Below are positions 5,963 to 13,373 of a DNA stretch of 15,299 nucleotides, one piece after another. Source of the DNA: Clostridiales bacterium UBA1763 (GTDB taxonomy: Bacteria > Bacillota > Clostridia > Oscillospirales > Oscillospiraceae); the NCBI GenBank assembly GCA_002314685.1, contig DCHB01000001.1:1-15299 (forward strand). Direction: 5' to 3'. The translations under genes were made by a program, and so were the position numbers. The notes below the pieces were generated by a model that did not search any database, had not been told where the DNA came from, and saw only the letters and a list, made by a program, of their open reading frames with translations. How positions within the stretch are numbered: the stretch's first letter is position 1; each line of letters starts with the position of its first letter.

Positions 5963-6226
5963 ATGGCACATAAAAAAGGTATGGGTTCTACCAAGAACGG
6001 CCGCGACAGTGAGTCTAAGCGTCTTGGACCTAAGAGAGCAGATGGTCAGTTCGTTCTGGCCGGCAACATCCTTGTCAGACAGCGCGGAACTAAGATCCAC
6101 CCGGGTACCAACGTTGGTAAGGGTAAGGACGACACCCTGTTCGCCCTCGTTGACGGCAAGGTAAAGTTCGAGCGCATGGGCAAGGACCGCAAAAAGGTCT
6201 CTGTTTACGAAGAAATTGCTCAGTAA
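5963..6226 (+). CDS. rpmA: 50S ribosomal protein L27, form without the cleavable N-terminal extension
   Basis: An 87-residue protein whose N-terminal tail reaches the peptidyl transferase centre of the ribosome. It begins M-A-H-K-K-G-M-G-S-T-K-N-G-R-D-S-E-S-K-R-L-G, the core L27 signature. In many Firmicutes L27 is made with about nine extra residues ending in a phenylalanine, which the protease Prp removes just before A-(H/S)-K-K-G. Here the reading frame starts at that point, directly after the initiator Met, so no processing is needed. The gene also lacks the usual prp neighbour. A terminator after the stop separates it from obgE. Confidence 0.97.
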   Translation: MAHKKGMGSTKNGRDSESKRLGPKRADGQFVLAGNILVRQRGTKIHPGTNVGKGKDDTLFALVDGKVKFERMGKDRKKVSVYEEIAQ

Positions 6227-6237
6227 ATGAAGATTTG

Positions 6238-6271
6238 ACAATGCCGGACATAACAGTCCGGCATTGTTTTT
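6238..6271 (+). terminator. Intrinsic terminator between rpmA and obgE
   Basis: A perfect 12-bp stem (6238-6249 with 6256-6267, 6-base loop) ends in TTTTT. It starts 11 bases after the rpmA stop and ends 25 bases before obgE. No clear separate obgE promoter is visible in that gap, so obgE expression probably relies on read-through. Confidence 0.85.
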
Positions 6272-6296
6272 ACCCTGAATTTTAGGAGGCAGAATA

Positions 6297-7577
6297 ATGG
6301 CTTCTTTTGTAGATAAAGCAAGAATTACGGTCAAGGCAGGCAACGGCGGCAACGGTGCCGTCGCCTTCCACCGCGAAAAATACGTTGCCGCAGGCGGTCC
6401 CGACGGCGGCGACGGCGGCAGAGGCGGAGACATTATTTTTGTCGTTGACGACAATATGTCAACGCTAATGGACTTCCGCTACAAGCGTAAATATGTCGCC
6501 GCAAACGGCATGGACGGTCAGGGAAAACGCTGCTCTGGCAGAGACGGAGAGAGCCTTTTTATCCGTGTCCCCCGCGGCACGCTTGTCCGCGACACAGAGA
6601 CAGGCGGCATTATGCACGATATGTCTGACGGCGAAAACTATGTTGTCGCAAGAGGCGGCAAGGGCGGCTGGGGCAACAAGCATTTTGCCACGCCCACCCG
6701 TCAGGTGCCCCGCTTCGCAAAGCCCGGTTTGCAGGGTGAAAGTCACGATATTACCTTGGAACTCAAGCTTCTTGCGGATGTCGGTCTTGTCGGCTTTCCC
6801 AATGTCGGCAAAAGCACCTTGCTGAGTGTTGTCAGCAAGGCGCACCCGAAAATTGCAAATTATCACTTTACAACCTTGTTCCCCAATCTCGGCGTTGTGT
6901 ACGTGGATGAAGGACGCTCCTTCGTCATGGCGGACATCCCGGGTATAATCGAGGGCGCCTCTGAGGGCGCAGGTCTCGGTCACGATTTCCTGCGTCATAT
7001 AGACCGCTGCCGACTTCTCATTCACCTTGTTGACGTGTCGGGCAGTGAGGGACGTGACCCCATTGAGGACTTTGACGCTATCTGCACCGAGCTTATGGAA
7101 TACAGCCCCGAGCTCGCAGAAAGACCGCAGATTGTTGCCGCAAATAAGTGTGATTTGCTCGGCGATGACCGCGAGAACATTGACAGACTGCGTGAGCACG
7201 TCGAGGCTCTCGGCTACGAATTTTTCGAGATGAGCGCTGTCACTCACAGCGGCACTCATGAGCTTGTCAGCATTGCATCGGCAAAGCTGCAAACCCTTCC
7301 CCCCGTCATTCATTTTGAGGCGGACTATGTTCCCCCCGAGCCCGTTATCGACACCTCCGAGACGCTTTCTATCGAGCAGTACGACGACGTTTGGGTTGTC
7401 GAGGGTGCATGGATGCAGAGGCTTCTCGCTACCGTCAACTTTGACGACAATGAAAGCCGTATGTACTTTGACCGCGTACTGCGCGAGTCGGGCGTATTTG
7501 AACGAATGGAGGCTATGGGCATACAGGACGGCGACACCGTCAGTATATACGACCTCGAATTCGAATACAGAGATTGA
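6297..7577 (+). CDS. obgE: Obg-family GTPase (ribosome assembly / stress)
   Basis: A 426-residue GTPase that acts in large-subunit ribosome assembly and, in Bacillus, in the general stress response and sporulation. The glycine-rich Obg fold covers about residues 1-158 (A-G-N-G-G-N-G, G-G-P-D-G-G-D-G-G-R-G-G). The G domain follows, with G-F-P-N-V-G-K-S (166-173), F-T-T-L-F-P at 191-196, D-I-P-G (213-216), N-K-C-D (283-286) and an S-A motif for G5. The last 80 or so residues form the OCT domain found in Gram-positive Obg proteins. The ATG follows AGGAGG (6284-6289) by 7 bases. Position after rplU-rpmA is conserved across bacteria, and a bidirectional terminator closes the unit. Confidence 0.97.
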   Translation: MASFVDKARITVKAGNGGNGAVAFHREKYVAAGGPDGGDGGRGGDIIFVVDDNMSTLMDFRYKRKYVAANGMDGQGKRCSGRDGESLFIRVPRGTLVRDTETGGIMHDMSDGENYVVARGGKGGWGNKHFATPTRQVPRFAKPGLQGESHDITLELKLLADVGLVGFPNVGKSTLLSVVSKAHPKIANYHFTTLFPNLGVVYVDEGRSFVMADIPGIIEGASEGAGLGHDFLRHIDRCRLLIHLVDVSGSEGRDPIEDFDAICTELMEYSPELAERPQIVAANKCDLLGDDRENIDRLREHVEALGYEFFEMSAVTHSGTHELVSIASAKLQTLPPVIHFEADYVPPEPVIDTSETLSIEQYDDVWVVEGAWMQRLLATVNFDDNESRMYFDRVLRESGVFERMEAMGIQDGDTVSIYDLEFEYRD

Positions 7578-7592
7578 TATTGTTTTACTAAA

Positions 7593-7635
7593 AAACGATG
7601 CACAGTCCATTGATTGTGCATCGTTTCTTTTTTTG
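7593..7635. terminator. Bidirectional terminator between obgE and the spore protein gene
   Basis: A perfect 12-bp stem (7593-7604 with 7615-7626, 10-base loop). On the plus strand it is followed by a C and then eight T. On the minus strand it is followed by TTTTTT-type sequence formed by the A-run at 7590-7595. It serves both converging genes. Confidence 0.88.
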
Positions 7636-7636
7636 C

Positions 7637-7837
7637 TTACTTAAGGCCGTTTTCGTAAGCCTGAATCATCTTTTTGACCATCTGACCGCCTACGGAACCT
7701 GCCTGACGTGCAGTAATGTCGCCGTTGTAGCCGTTCTTAAGGTTTACGCCGACTTCATTTGCAGCCTCCATCTTGAACTTATCCATTGCGTCGCGTGCGG
7801 CGGGGATAACAAGACGGTTACCGGAATTGTTAGACAT
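7637..7837 (-). CDS. Alpha/beta-type small acid-soluble spore protein (SASP)
   Basis: A 66-residue DNA-binding protein of the forespore that coats spore DNA and protects it from UV and damage. The family's conserved core is present: N-E-V-G-V-N-L (27-33), G-Y-N-G-D-I-T-A-R-Q-A-G-S-V-G-G-Q-M-V-K-K-M-I (36-58). The K-F-K-M-E-A-A-N-E-V-G-V segment is where the germination protease GPR cuts in this family; the usual glutamate before the cut is a lysine here. The ATG follows AAGGAG (complement of 7848-7853) by 10 bases. A possible SigG promoter lies upstream. Its presence shows that the organism sporulates or descends from spore formers. Confidence 0.93.
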   Translation of the reverse strand: MSNNSGNRLVIPAARDAMDKFKMEAANEVGVNLKNGYNGDITARQAGSVGGQMVKKMIQAYENGLK

Positions 7838-7887
7838 AGTTTTGCATCTCCTTTTCAGTATTGGGTTTTCTTTTTTAACCCGTTACT

Positions 7888-7916
7888 TATCATTTCCTAT
7901 GCAAATTTTTATATAC
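7888..7916 (-). promoter_or_regulatory. Possible forespore SigG-type promoter of the spore protein gene
   Basis: On the minus strand, GTATA (7916-7912) and AATGATA (7894-7888), 17 bases apart, match the SigG pattern (GHATR / CATWHTA) at all 5 and at 5 of 7 positions. The predicted start near 7881 gives a leader of about 44 bases. SigG control is known for this gene family; the site itself is tentative. Confidence 0.4.
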
Positions 7917-7950
7917 ATTTTCGCGCCATGTAAATACTGCTAATTTGTAA

Positions 7951-7964
7951 CACAATATCTTGTG
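7951..7964. promoter_or_regulatory. Candidate operator upstream of the YhgE/Pip operon
   Basis: CACAA-TATC-TTGTG is a 14-base inverted repeat. It lies in the 330-base gap between the spore protein gene and the first YhgE gene (7838-8167). The gap otherwise holds AT-rich sequence, the two promoters and the YhgE leader. The repeat is short and about 60 bases upstream of the -35, so it is only a candidate. Confidence 0.3.
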
Positions 7965-8025
7965 GCATGATAACATTGCAACACTATTGTAACGAAATTT
8001 ATTATTATTATATAGATAATAAAGG

Positions 8026-8054
8026 TTGACATTTATTTGTATTAGAAGTAAAAT
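8026..8054 (+). promoter_or_regulatory. Strong promoter of the YhgE/Pip operon
   Basis: Perfect TTGACA (8026-8031), 17-base spacer, TAAAAT (8049-8054, 5 of 6). The predicted start near 8061 gives a leader of about 107 bases that contains a small hairpin, GTCAC (8105-8109) with GTGAC (8117-8121). Confidence 0.75.
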
Positions 8055-8167
8055 AGCGTTGTATTCATATCGTTACTTTTTGTAATTTGTTATTTCACCA
8101 TTCCGTCACCTACTGCGTGACAGATTTTCAATACACTTCGCACAAGCTTGATAGGAGTATCCCCGGT

Positions 8168-10639
8168 ATGCGTAATGTTTTAAGAATTTTCAAAAATGAT
8201 ATAAGAGCACTTACAAGACACATGCTCGCTTTTATCATCATATTGGCAATCTTAGTACTGCCTGCTCTCTACGCATGGTTTAATATCTATGCGTTCTGGG
8301 ATCCCTACGGCAAGACAGGCGATATCCCCATCGCAGTTGTCTGTAATGACCAGGACTACATGGACGATGACGGCAATATAATCAATATCGGCAACGAGCT
8401 TGTAAACGAGCTTAAGTCTGACGATAACTTCGGCTTTGTATTCCTCGATGATGCCGACCAAGCCGTTGAGGATGTTTACGCAGGTGACTATTACGCCGCT
8501 GTTATCATCGACCCCGACTTTACATACAACATGTATAACTTCATAACGAACGACATGACGAGCCCGACTATCAAGTTCTATCAGAACGAAAAGGCAAACG
8601 CCATTGCCGTTAAAGTTGTTGAGGCCGCCGCCGACAAGGTCAAGCAGATTGTTAATGAGAAATACATCTCCGCTATTGTTGAGACTTTGTTCGATAAGCT
8701 CAATGTTTTCTCCGAGGGTGTTCAGGGTGACTCCACTGTGGATATGCTCAGAAATACGCTTGTAAAGCTTAATTCAAATCTTGCTCAGTACGACAAGACG
8801 ATAAGTGAGTTCACTGCGGCAAATCAAGCACTTGTCGGTACGCTCAAGGATACAAACGGAACGCTTGATTATTCGATTTACCTCATCGGCAAAGAGAGAG
8901 TAAATATTTCCAAGCAGGTTGGCTATATTGAGAGCACACAGGGTGACCTTGCTCTGTTCAACGAGGAAGCAAACAAGCTTCTCCTCGGCTTGCAGGATTC
9001 AGTTCAGCAGGCAATATACAAGCTCGACAGACTTTATGAGGGTGCAGATGATTCCTCCGAGGCCGAGCAGGCACTCAAGGAGCTTGAGGCTCAGTATCAG
9101 GAGCTTATTGATTACATCACCCACTCCGGTCTTTCGGGCGAAGAGGTTGAGGATGCTCTCTCCGCACTGAATACGCTGAAGGAAAAGATTACCTCACTGC
9201 GTGAGCAGATAGGTCTCAACGGCACAGTTGACGCTGATGCCTCCACCGAGGTTGAAAACGATTACAACAACATCGCAGTTCCCGAGTCAGTTTCCGCTAT
9301 AACAAGCGATCCGAGTCTCGAATCTGTCACGAATTATATTGCGGGCGACGCAAGCAACCGTATTGACAGCATCGACTCCAATCTTGCAATCGCTCAGTCA
9401 GCAACGAGCGAATCCGAGCGCACCGCGGCACTCACCGCCGCAAGCGGCGACGCAAGCATTCTCGAGCAGGAAATGTCCGCACTGGGTACTGCAATCGGTG
9501 CTCTTGAAACCGCAACAGGCTCTGACTCAACCGCTTCCGGTGCCGCAAATTCAGGTGCCGACAGCGCAAGTGATGTCAGCTCACGAATAGACGACATCCT
9601 CAGAGGCGACCGCGATATAGACCTTATCGCCGACCTCGAGCTTGTAAACGATGCACTGAGCTCAACAAGAGTTGCTCTTACCGAAACCGTTTATCCTGCA
9701 CTCGACACTCTGTTAGAGGGTATGCAGGACAGCCTCGGTGATGTATCCTCTGTTCTGCTTGATTTGAGCAATGTTCTCGGCAAGGTCACTCCCATTGTCG
9801 ATGAGCTCGGCAACACCTTCGGCTCCGTAAACTCCGCACTCATCCATGTACAGGGACTTCTTGATTCTTACAGAAACAAGATCAGCGATGTTCTTTCTAT
9901 CCTCAACGGCGACGATGACAGCGCAATCAGTCAGATTCTCGATTTCTTCAATGTTGACCCGAAGAGCATCGGCGAATTCTTCTCGAGTCCCGTTTCCATG
10001 CAAATTGAGTCTATTTACCCCGTAGAATCCTACGGTACGGCAATGGCTCCCTTCTATACGATGCTCGCGATTTGGGTTGGCTGTGTTATCATCAACTCCA
10101 TTGTGAAGATCGAAACGCCCATTGAGCTTATCGGTGCAACCAACACTCAGCGTTTCTTCGGACGCTATCTTGTGTTCTTCCTTCTCAGCCTTATCCAGAC
10201 TATGGTCATCATGATCGGCGATATTATTCTCTTGGGTGTTGACTGTGTGCATCCGGGCTTGTTCCTGCTTACTGGTGTTGTCACCTCGCTCACCTGCTCG
10301 ATGCTCGCTTATGCAATGGTCGTTGCTTTCAGCACTATCGGCAAGTTCCTCTTCGTTATTATAATGATTATTCAGATAGCCGGCTCGGGCGGCTCTTACC
10401 CGATTGAGCTTTTGCCCGACTTCTTCCAGCAGGTTTATCTGTTCTTCCCCTTCCCCTACGCAATCAACGCTATGCGCGAAGCTATTGCAGGTCTGTATCA
10501 AAATTCCTACCTTATATATCTGTTACAGCTTTTGCTGTTCTTCGGTGTCGGTTTGTTTATCGGTCTGTTCCTCAAAAAACCGCTTGAAGGCATCAACGGT
10601 TATATGAACGACCAGCTTGAAAGAACAGATATGATGTAA
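8168..10639 (+). CDS. YhgE/Pip-type membrane protein 1 (ABC-2-like fold)
   Basis: An 823-residue protein with the YhgE/Pip layout: one N-terminal helix (about 19-40) followed by the signature L-P-A-L-Y-A-W-F-N-I-Y-A-F-W-D-P-Y-G, a very large outside region (about 45-620), and a C-terminal block of five helices (about 627-802). That block carries the A-G-S-G-G-S-Y-P-I-E-L-L-P motif and then P-Y-A-I-N-A-M-R-E-A-I-A-G. The outside part is largely helical and coiled-coil-like, with a Ser/Ala/Asp-rich stretch at about 386-478. Known relatives include the lactococcal phage infection protein Pip and EsaA of type VII secretion; their substrate is unknown or unrelated. The start is the ATG at 8168, because AGGAG (8153-8157) is 10 bases away and the membrane helix begins at about residue 19; an earlier TTG at 8087 has no such support. 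It is the first gene of a three-gene operon with no ATPase beside it. Confidence 0.88.
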   Translation: MRNVLRIFKNDIRALTRHMLAFIIILAILVLPALYAWFNIYAFWDPYGKTGDIPIAVVCNDQDYMDDDGNIINIGNELVNELKSDDNFGFVFLDDADQAVEDVYAGDYYAAVIIDPDFTYNMYNFITNDMTSPTIKFYQNEKANAIAVKVVEAAADKVKQIVNEKYISAIVETLFDKLNVFSEGVQGDSTVDMLRNTLVKLNSNLAQYDKTISEFTAANQALVGTLKDTNGTLDYSIYLIGKERVNISKQVGYIESTQGDLALFNEEANKLLLGLQDSVQQAIYKLDRLYEGADDSSEAEQALKELEAQYQELIDYITHSGLSGEEVEDALSALNTLKEKITSLREQIGLNGTVDADASTEVENDYNNIAVPESVSAITSDPSLESVTNYIAGDASNRIDSIDSNLAIAQSATSESERTAALTAASGDASILEQEMSALGTAIGALETATGSDSTASGAANSGADSASDVSSRIDDILRGDRDIDLIADLELVNDALSSTRVALTETVYPALDTLLEGMQDSLGDVSSVLLDLSNVLGKVTPIVDELGNTFGSVNSALIHVQGLLDSYRNKISDVLSILNGDDDSAISQILDFFNVDPKSIGEFFSSPVSMQIESIYPVESYGTAMAPFYTMLAIWVGCVIINSIVKIETPIELIGATNTQRFFGRYLVFFLLSLIQTMVIMIGDIILLGVDCVHPGLFLLTGVVTSLTCSMLAYAMVVAFSTIGKFLFVIIMIIQIAGSGGSYPIELLPDFFQQVYLFFPFPYAINAMREAIAGLYQNSYLIYLLQLLLFFGVGLFIGLFLKKPLEGINGYMNDQLERTDMM

Positions 10640-10684
10640 TCACTGCATCTCCACCTTACCGAATTTGCATTAGGAGATTATATA

Positions 10685-11212
10685 ATGACTTCAGATATCC
10701 AGTACGAAAAAATGTATAATGACCTTGTTGCCGGTCTTGAAAAGATGCACAAAAGGAATGTTTCGAGGACTCGCACGGCTTTGAAAAGCCTTCTGATTAT
10801 TCCGACCTTCTTCCTTATCATGCTTTTCATGGCGCAGGGCAACAAGACGGTATTCCTTATTTTGTGGATTGCCTCTATGTTTATCATCGCGGGCATACTT
10901 ATTATAATAGAATACCAGGATTATCTGCTCAGGCAAATGTTTGCGGATGTTGACATCGGAAAGAACGATGATGATGATGAGCCGATTGCAGATGAGGCTC
11001 CCGACGAGGAAGCCTCCCGCGATGAAGCACTTATTCTCGCTGAGAAAATCCGCAAATCAATTCAGATGCGTTCTCCCGAGTTTGATGTAAAGGAAGCTGA
11101 CGAGCCTGCTCCCGAGGCTGTTGAGCAGGATGACAGCAACGCTGTTGACGCTCAGCCCGAAGAGCCCGAGGCGGTTTCCGAAAATACCGACGAGGCTCTG
11201 TCCAACACCTGA
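10685..11212 (+). CDS. Small two-helix membrane protein with acidic cytoplasmic tail
   Basis: A 175-residue protein of no family I recognise. A basic N-terminal stretch (K20-K34, rich in K and R) precedes two close helices at about 36-51 and 56-75, so both ends should face the cytoplasm. The remaining 100 residues are strikingly acidic: D-D-D-D-E at about 95-99, then repeated E/D/P/A-rich segments to the end. They are interrupted by one basic amphipathic-looking piece, A-E-K-I-R-K-S-I-Q-M-R (about 119-129). The ATG follows AGGAG (10672-10676) by 8 bases. It lies 45 bases after YhgE 1 and 38 bases before YhgE 2 on the same strand. The position between two paralogues suggests that it is an accessory or assembly subunit of a complex they form; that role is inferred. 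Confidence 0.8.
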   Translation: MTSDIQYEKMYNDLVAGLEKMHKRNVSRTRTALKSLLIIPTFFLIMLFMAQGNKTVFLILWIASMFIIAGILIIIEYQDYLLRQMFADVDIGKNDDDDEPIADEAPDEEASRDEALILAEKIRKSIQMRSPEFDVKEADEPAPEAVEQDDSNAVDAQPEEPEAVSENTDEALSNT

Positions 11213-11250
11213 TATTAAATCAAATCTACGGAAGAAACGATGTATTTAAC

Positions 11251-13281
11251 ATGAAGAATTTTAAGAAGACAACTTCAAATATATCTGCTGTCATACGCTC
11301 GGATATCAGGCGTTTGAGCAGGTCTGTCGTTGCAGTCGTTTGCGTGTTCGCGCTTGCACTTGTTCCCTGCCTTTACGCATGGTTCAATGTAATGTCGAAC
11401 TGGAACCCCTACACCGAGGACTCAACCAAAAACCTCAAGATTGCAGTCACAAGCGTTGATAAGGGCACCGAGTTTATCGGTCTTGACTTCAACATCGGTG
11501 ATGTAATCATCGAAAGGCTCAAGGCAAACGACCAGATCGACTGGCAGTTCCCCGAGACTCAGCAGGAGCTCATGGACGGTCTTTACGCGGGCGACTACTA
11601 CGCAGGTCTTATCGTCCCCGAGGATTTCAGTGAATCCATACTCGGTTTTACCGACGGCGAAATGGACCAGCCCGAGATTATCTACTACGATAACCAGAAG
11701 ATGAACGCTGTTGCATCCCGTATTACCGACAGAGCTCAGACTCTTATTAGGGATGAGATAAACAGCATCTTCGTTGCAACGCTTGTTGATGAGTTCTCAA
11801 CCTTCACATCCATATTCAGCGGAATGGGACTCAATGCAGACAATGCACTCGAGGAGCTTGACAAGCAGCTTTCGAATATCATTGCCGACCTTAGAACTTA
11901 TTCGGCGATCATGACCTCGATGTCATCCGTCACGACCTCCGCCGCAACGGTTACGAGCATGACGAACAATCTTATTCCCGATATCGCAGATATGCTCAAG
12001 AATTCGAGAACAACGATTGGTGATATTCAGGAAAGACTGCTCACAAGCAAGGATGATATAGTCTATGCCGCCGACGGTATCAGAACGAGCTTCGAGGAGC
12101 TCAGAAACACCGCCGAAAGGCTCGACAATGCCGTTGACGGTGACCCCGCCGCCGCAGGAAAATCCTATGTTGACTGGGATTCTCTGTATGGTGAGGGCGG
12201 CATCACCCAATATGAGGGTGAAATTCTCGACGACCTCTATTACGATGCTAACGAGCAGCTGCATGAAAGTGTAATCGCATTTGACGATATTATTCAGCAG
12301 ACAACTATCGACAGCAATCTCATAAACTCTATGGCCACTTTGCAGGAATCGCTTTCTAACCTCGATTCCCTGCTTGCAACCGTCGAGGGCAACCTTGACG
12401 CGAAGTCGATGACTCTCGAGCAGTACACTGCCGCGCTCGTTGACCTCACCACCTGCATCAACAGCACTAAGGACACTCTCGACTATATGGTCGATATGGT
12501 CAGCACCGTTGAGTCAAGCGTTAATGAGCTTCGCACAAGCGAAAGCTTCAACAAAATCCTTGACCTGCTTCAGGATGACGTCGGCGGTCTTGTATCGTAT
12601 CTGTCCTCCCCCGCTAACCTCGAAATCGTCAGAGTTTATGCTCTCGACAACTTCGGCTCGGGTATGACTCCGTTCTATACCGTGCTTTCTCTGTACGCAA
12701 GCGCACTGCTCTCAGTCAGCCTTATGCACACGCAGGTCAAGCGCAGAAAGGACATTCCGACTCTTACCGCAACCGAATCCTTCCTCGGAAGATATTTCAT
12801 TTTCTTTGCTATCGGTCAGATTACCGCACTTATCACAGTGCTCGGCAACCTGTTCTACATCGGTATTCAGTGCTACAACCCGTTTGAGTTCTGGCTCGCG
12901 GCGGCACTGGCAAGCCTTGTATTCACAGTGCTGAACTACGGACTTGTGTATGCATTCAGTAATATCGGCGAAGCAATTGCAATTATCGTGCTTGTTATTC
13001 AGGTTGCAGGCTCGGGCGGCACATATCCTCTGGAAATGCTCCCGACATTCTTCCAGAAGGTATATTGCGTAATGCCGTTTAACTATGCGATGACCGCAAT
13101 GCGTGAAACAATCGCAGGCAGCTATGACCACACGTATCTCAAGTGCATCCTTGTACTTCTCCTCATGGCTGTTGTTCTTGCTCCTCTCTTCCTCGTTGTC
13201 GGAATCGCGTGCAAGCCGATTATCAAGCGCTTTGACGAAAGCAAGGCAAAGACCAAGATCATGCACGGCGTACATCCGTAA
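11251..13281 (+). CDS. YhgE/Pip-type membrane protein 2 (ABC-2-like fold)
   Basis: A 676-residue paralogue of the first YhgE protein in the same operon. The N-terminal helix (about 25-46) leads into P-C-L-Y-A-W-F-N-V-M-S-N-W-N-P-Y. The outside region (about 47-470) is shorter by some 150 residues, lacking the Ser/Ala-rich stretch of its partner. The C-terminal block of five helices starts near residue 471 and contains the shared A-G-S-G-G-T-Y-P-L-E-M-L-P and N-Y-A-M-T-A-M-R-E-T-I-A-G. The two proteins could form a heterodimer like two-chain ABC-2 transporters. The ATG at 11251 has only a weak ribosome binding site (GGAAG at 11230-11234, 16 bases away). Translation may depend on the upstream gene or be lower. 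A strong terminator follows. Confidence 0.87.
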   Translation: MKNFKKTTSNISAVIRSDIRRLSRSVVAVVCVFALALVPCLYAWFNVMSNWNPYTEDSTKNLKIAVTSVDKGTEFIGLDFNIGDVIIERLKANDQIDWQFPETQQELMDGLYAGDYYAGLIVPEDFSESILGFTDGEMDQPEIIYYDNQKMNAVASRITDRAQTLIRDEINSIFVATLVDEFSTFTSIFSGMGLNADNALEELDKQLSNIIADLRTYSAIMTSMSSVTTSAATVTSMTNNLIPDIADMLKNSRTTIGDIQERLLTSKDDIVYAADGIRTSFEELRNTAERLDNAVDGDPAAAGKSYVDWDSLYGEGGITQYEGEILDDLYYDANEQLHESVIAFDDIIQQTTIDSNLINSMATLQESLSNLDSLLATVEGNLDAKSMTLEQYTAALVDLTTCINSTKDTLDYMVDMVSTVESSVNELRTSESFNKILDLLQDDVGGLVSYLSSPANLEIVRVYALDNFGSGMTPFYTVLSLYASALLSVSLMHTQVKRRKDIPTLTATESFLGRYFIFFAIGQITALITVLGNLFYIGIQCYNPFEFWLAAALASLVFTVLNYGLVYAFSNIGEAIAIIVLVIQVAGSGGTYPLEMLPTFFQKVYCVMPFNYAMTAMRETIAGSYDHTYLKCILVLLLMAVVLAPLFLVVGIACKPIIKRFDESKAKTKIMHGVHP

Positions 13282-13297
13282 TAATCTAAAACAAATT

Positions 13298-13327
13298 AAA
13301 GCCTCTGTCCAAAGACAGAGGCTTTTT
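13298..13327 (+). terminator. Intrinsic terminator of the YhgE/Pip operon
   Basis: A perfect 12-bp stem (13298-13309 with 13314-13325, 4-base loop) whose 3' arm runs into TTTTT (13323-13327). It starts 16 bases after the operon's last stop codon. Confidence 0.88.
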
Positions 13328-13333
13328 CATGCA

Positions 13334-13367
13334 AAAAACCTTTGAGCTTATTAGCTCAAAGGTTTTT
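13334..13367 (-). terminator. Terminator of the acyl-CoA synthetase gene, usable from both sides
   Basis: A perfect 15-bp stem (13334-13348 with 13353-13367, 4-base loop) just after the minus-strand stop at 13374. The stem's ends are A/T runs, so it ends in a T-run in either direction. Only a few bases separate it from the plus-strand terminator, so the two converging units are insulated back to back. Confidence 0.85.
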
Positions 13368-13373
13368 GTTATT

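Noticed and set aside
6465..7610. A 381-codon open frame on the minus strand
   Set aside because: It is antisense to obgE, whose motifs are complete, and it runs through the terminator. It has no ribosome binding site that I can see.
8087..8167. Earlier TTG start for YhgE 1
   Set aside because: It would add 27 residues with no ribosome binding site, whereas the ATG at 8168 has AGGAG at 10 bases and places the membrane helix normally.
9713..10501. A 262-codon minus-strand frame inside YhgE 1
   Set aside because: Antisense shadow of a well-supported membrane protein gene; its product is polar and without recognisable motifs.
8168..13281. Type VII secretion locus (EsaA-like genes)
   Set aside because: The YhgE fold is shared with EsaA, but there is no EssC-type ATPase, WXG100 protein, EssB or EsaB in the window.
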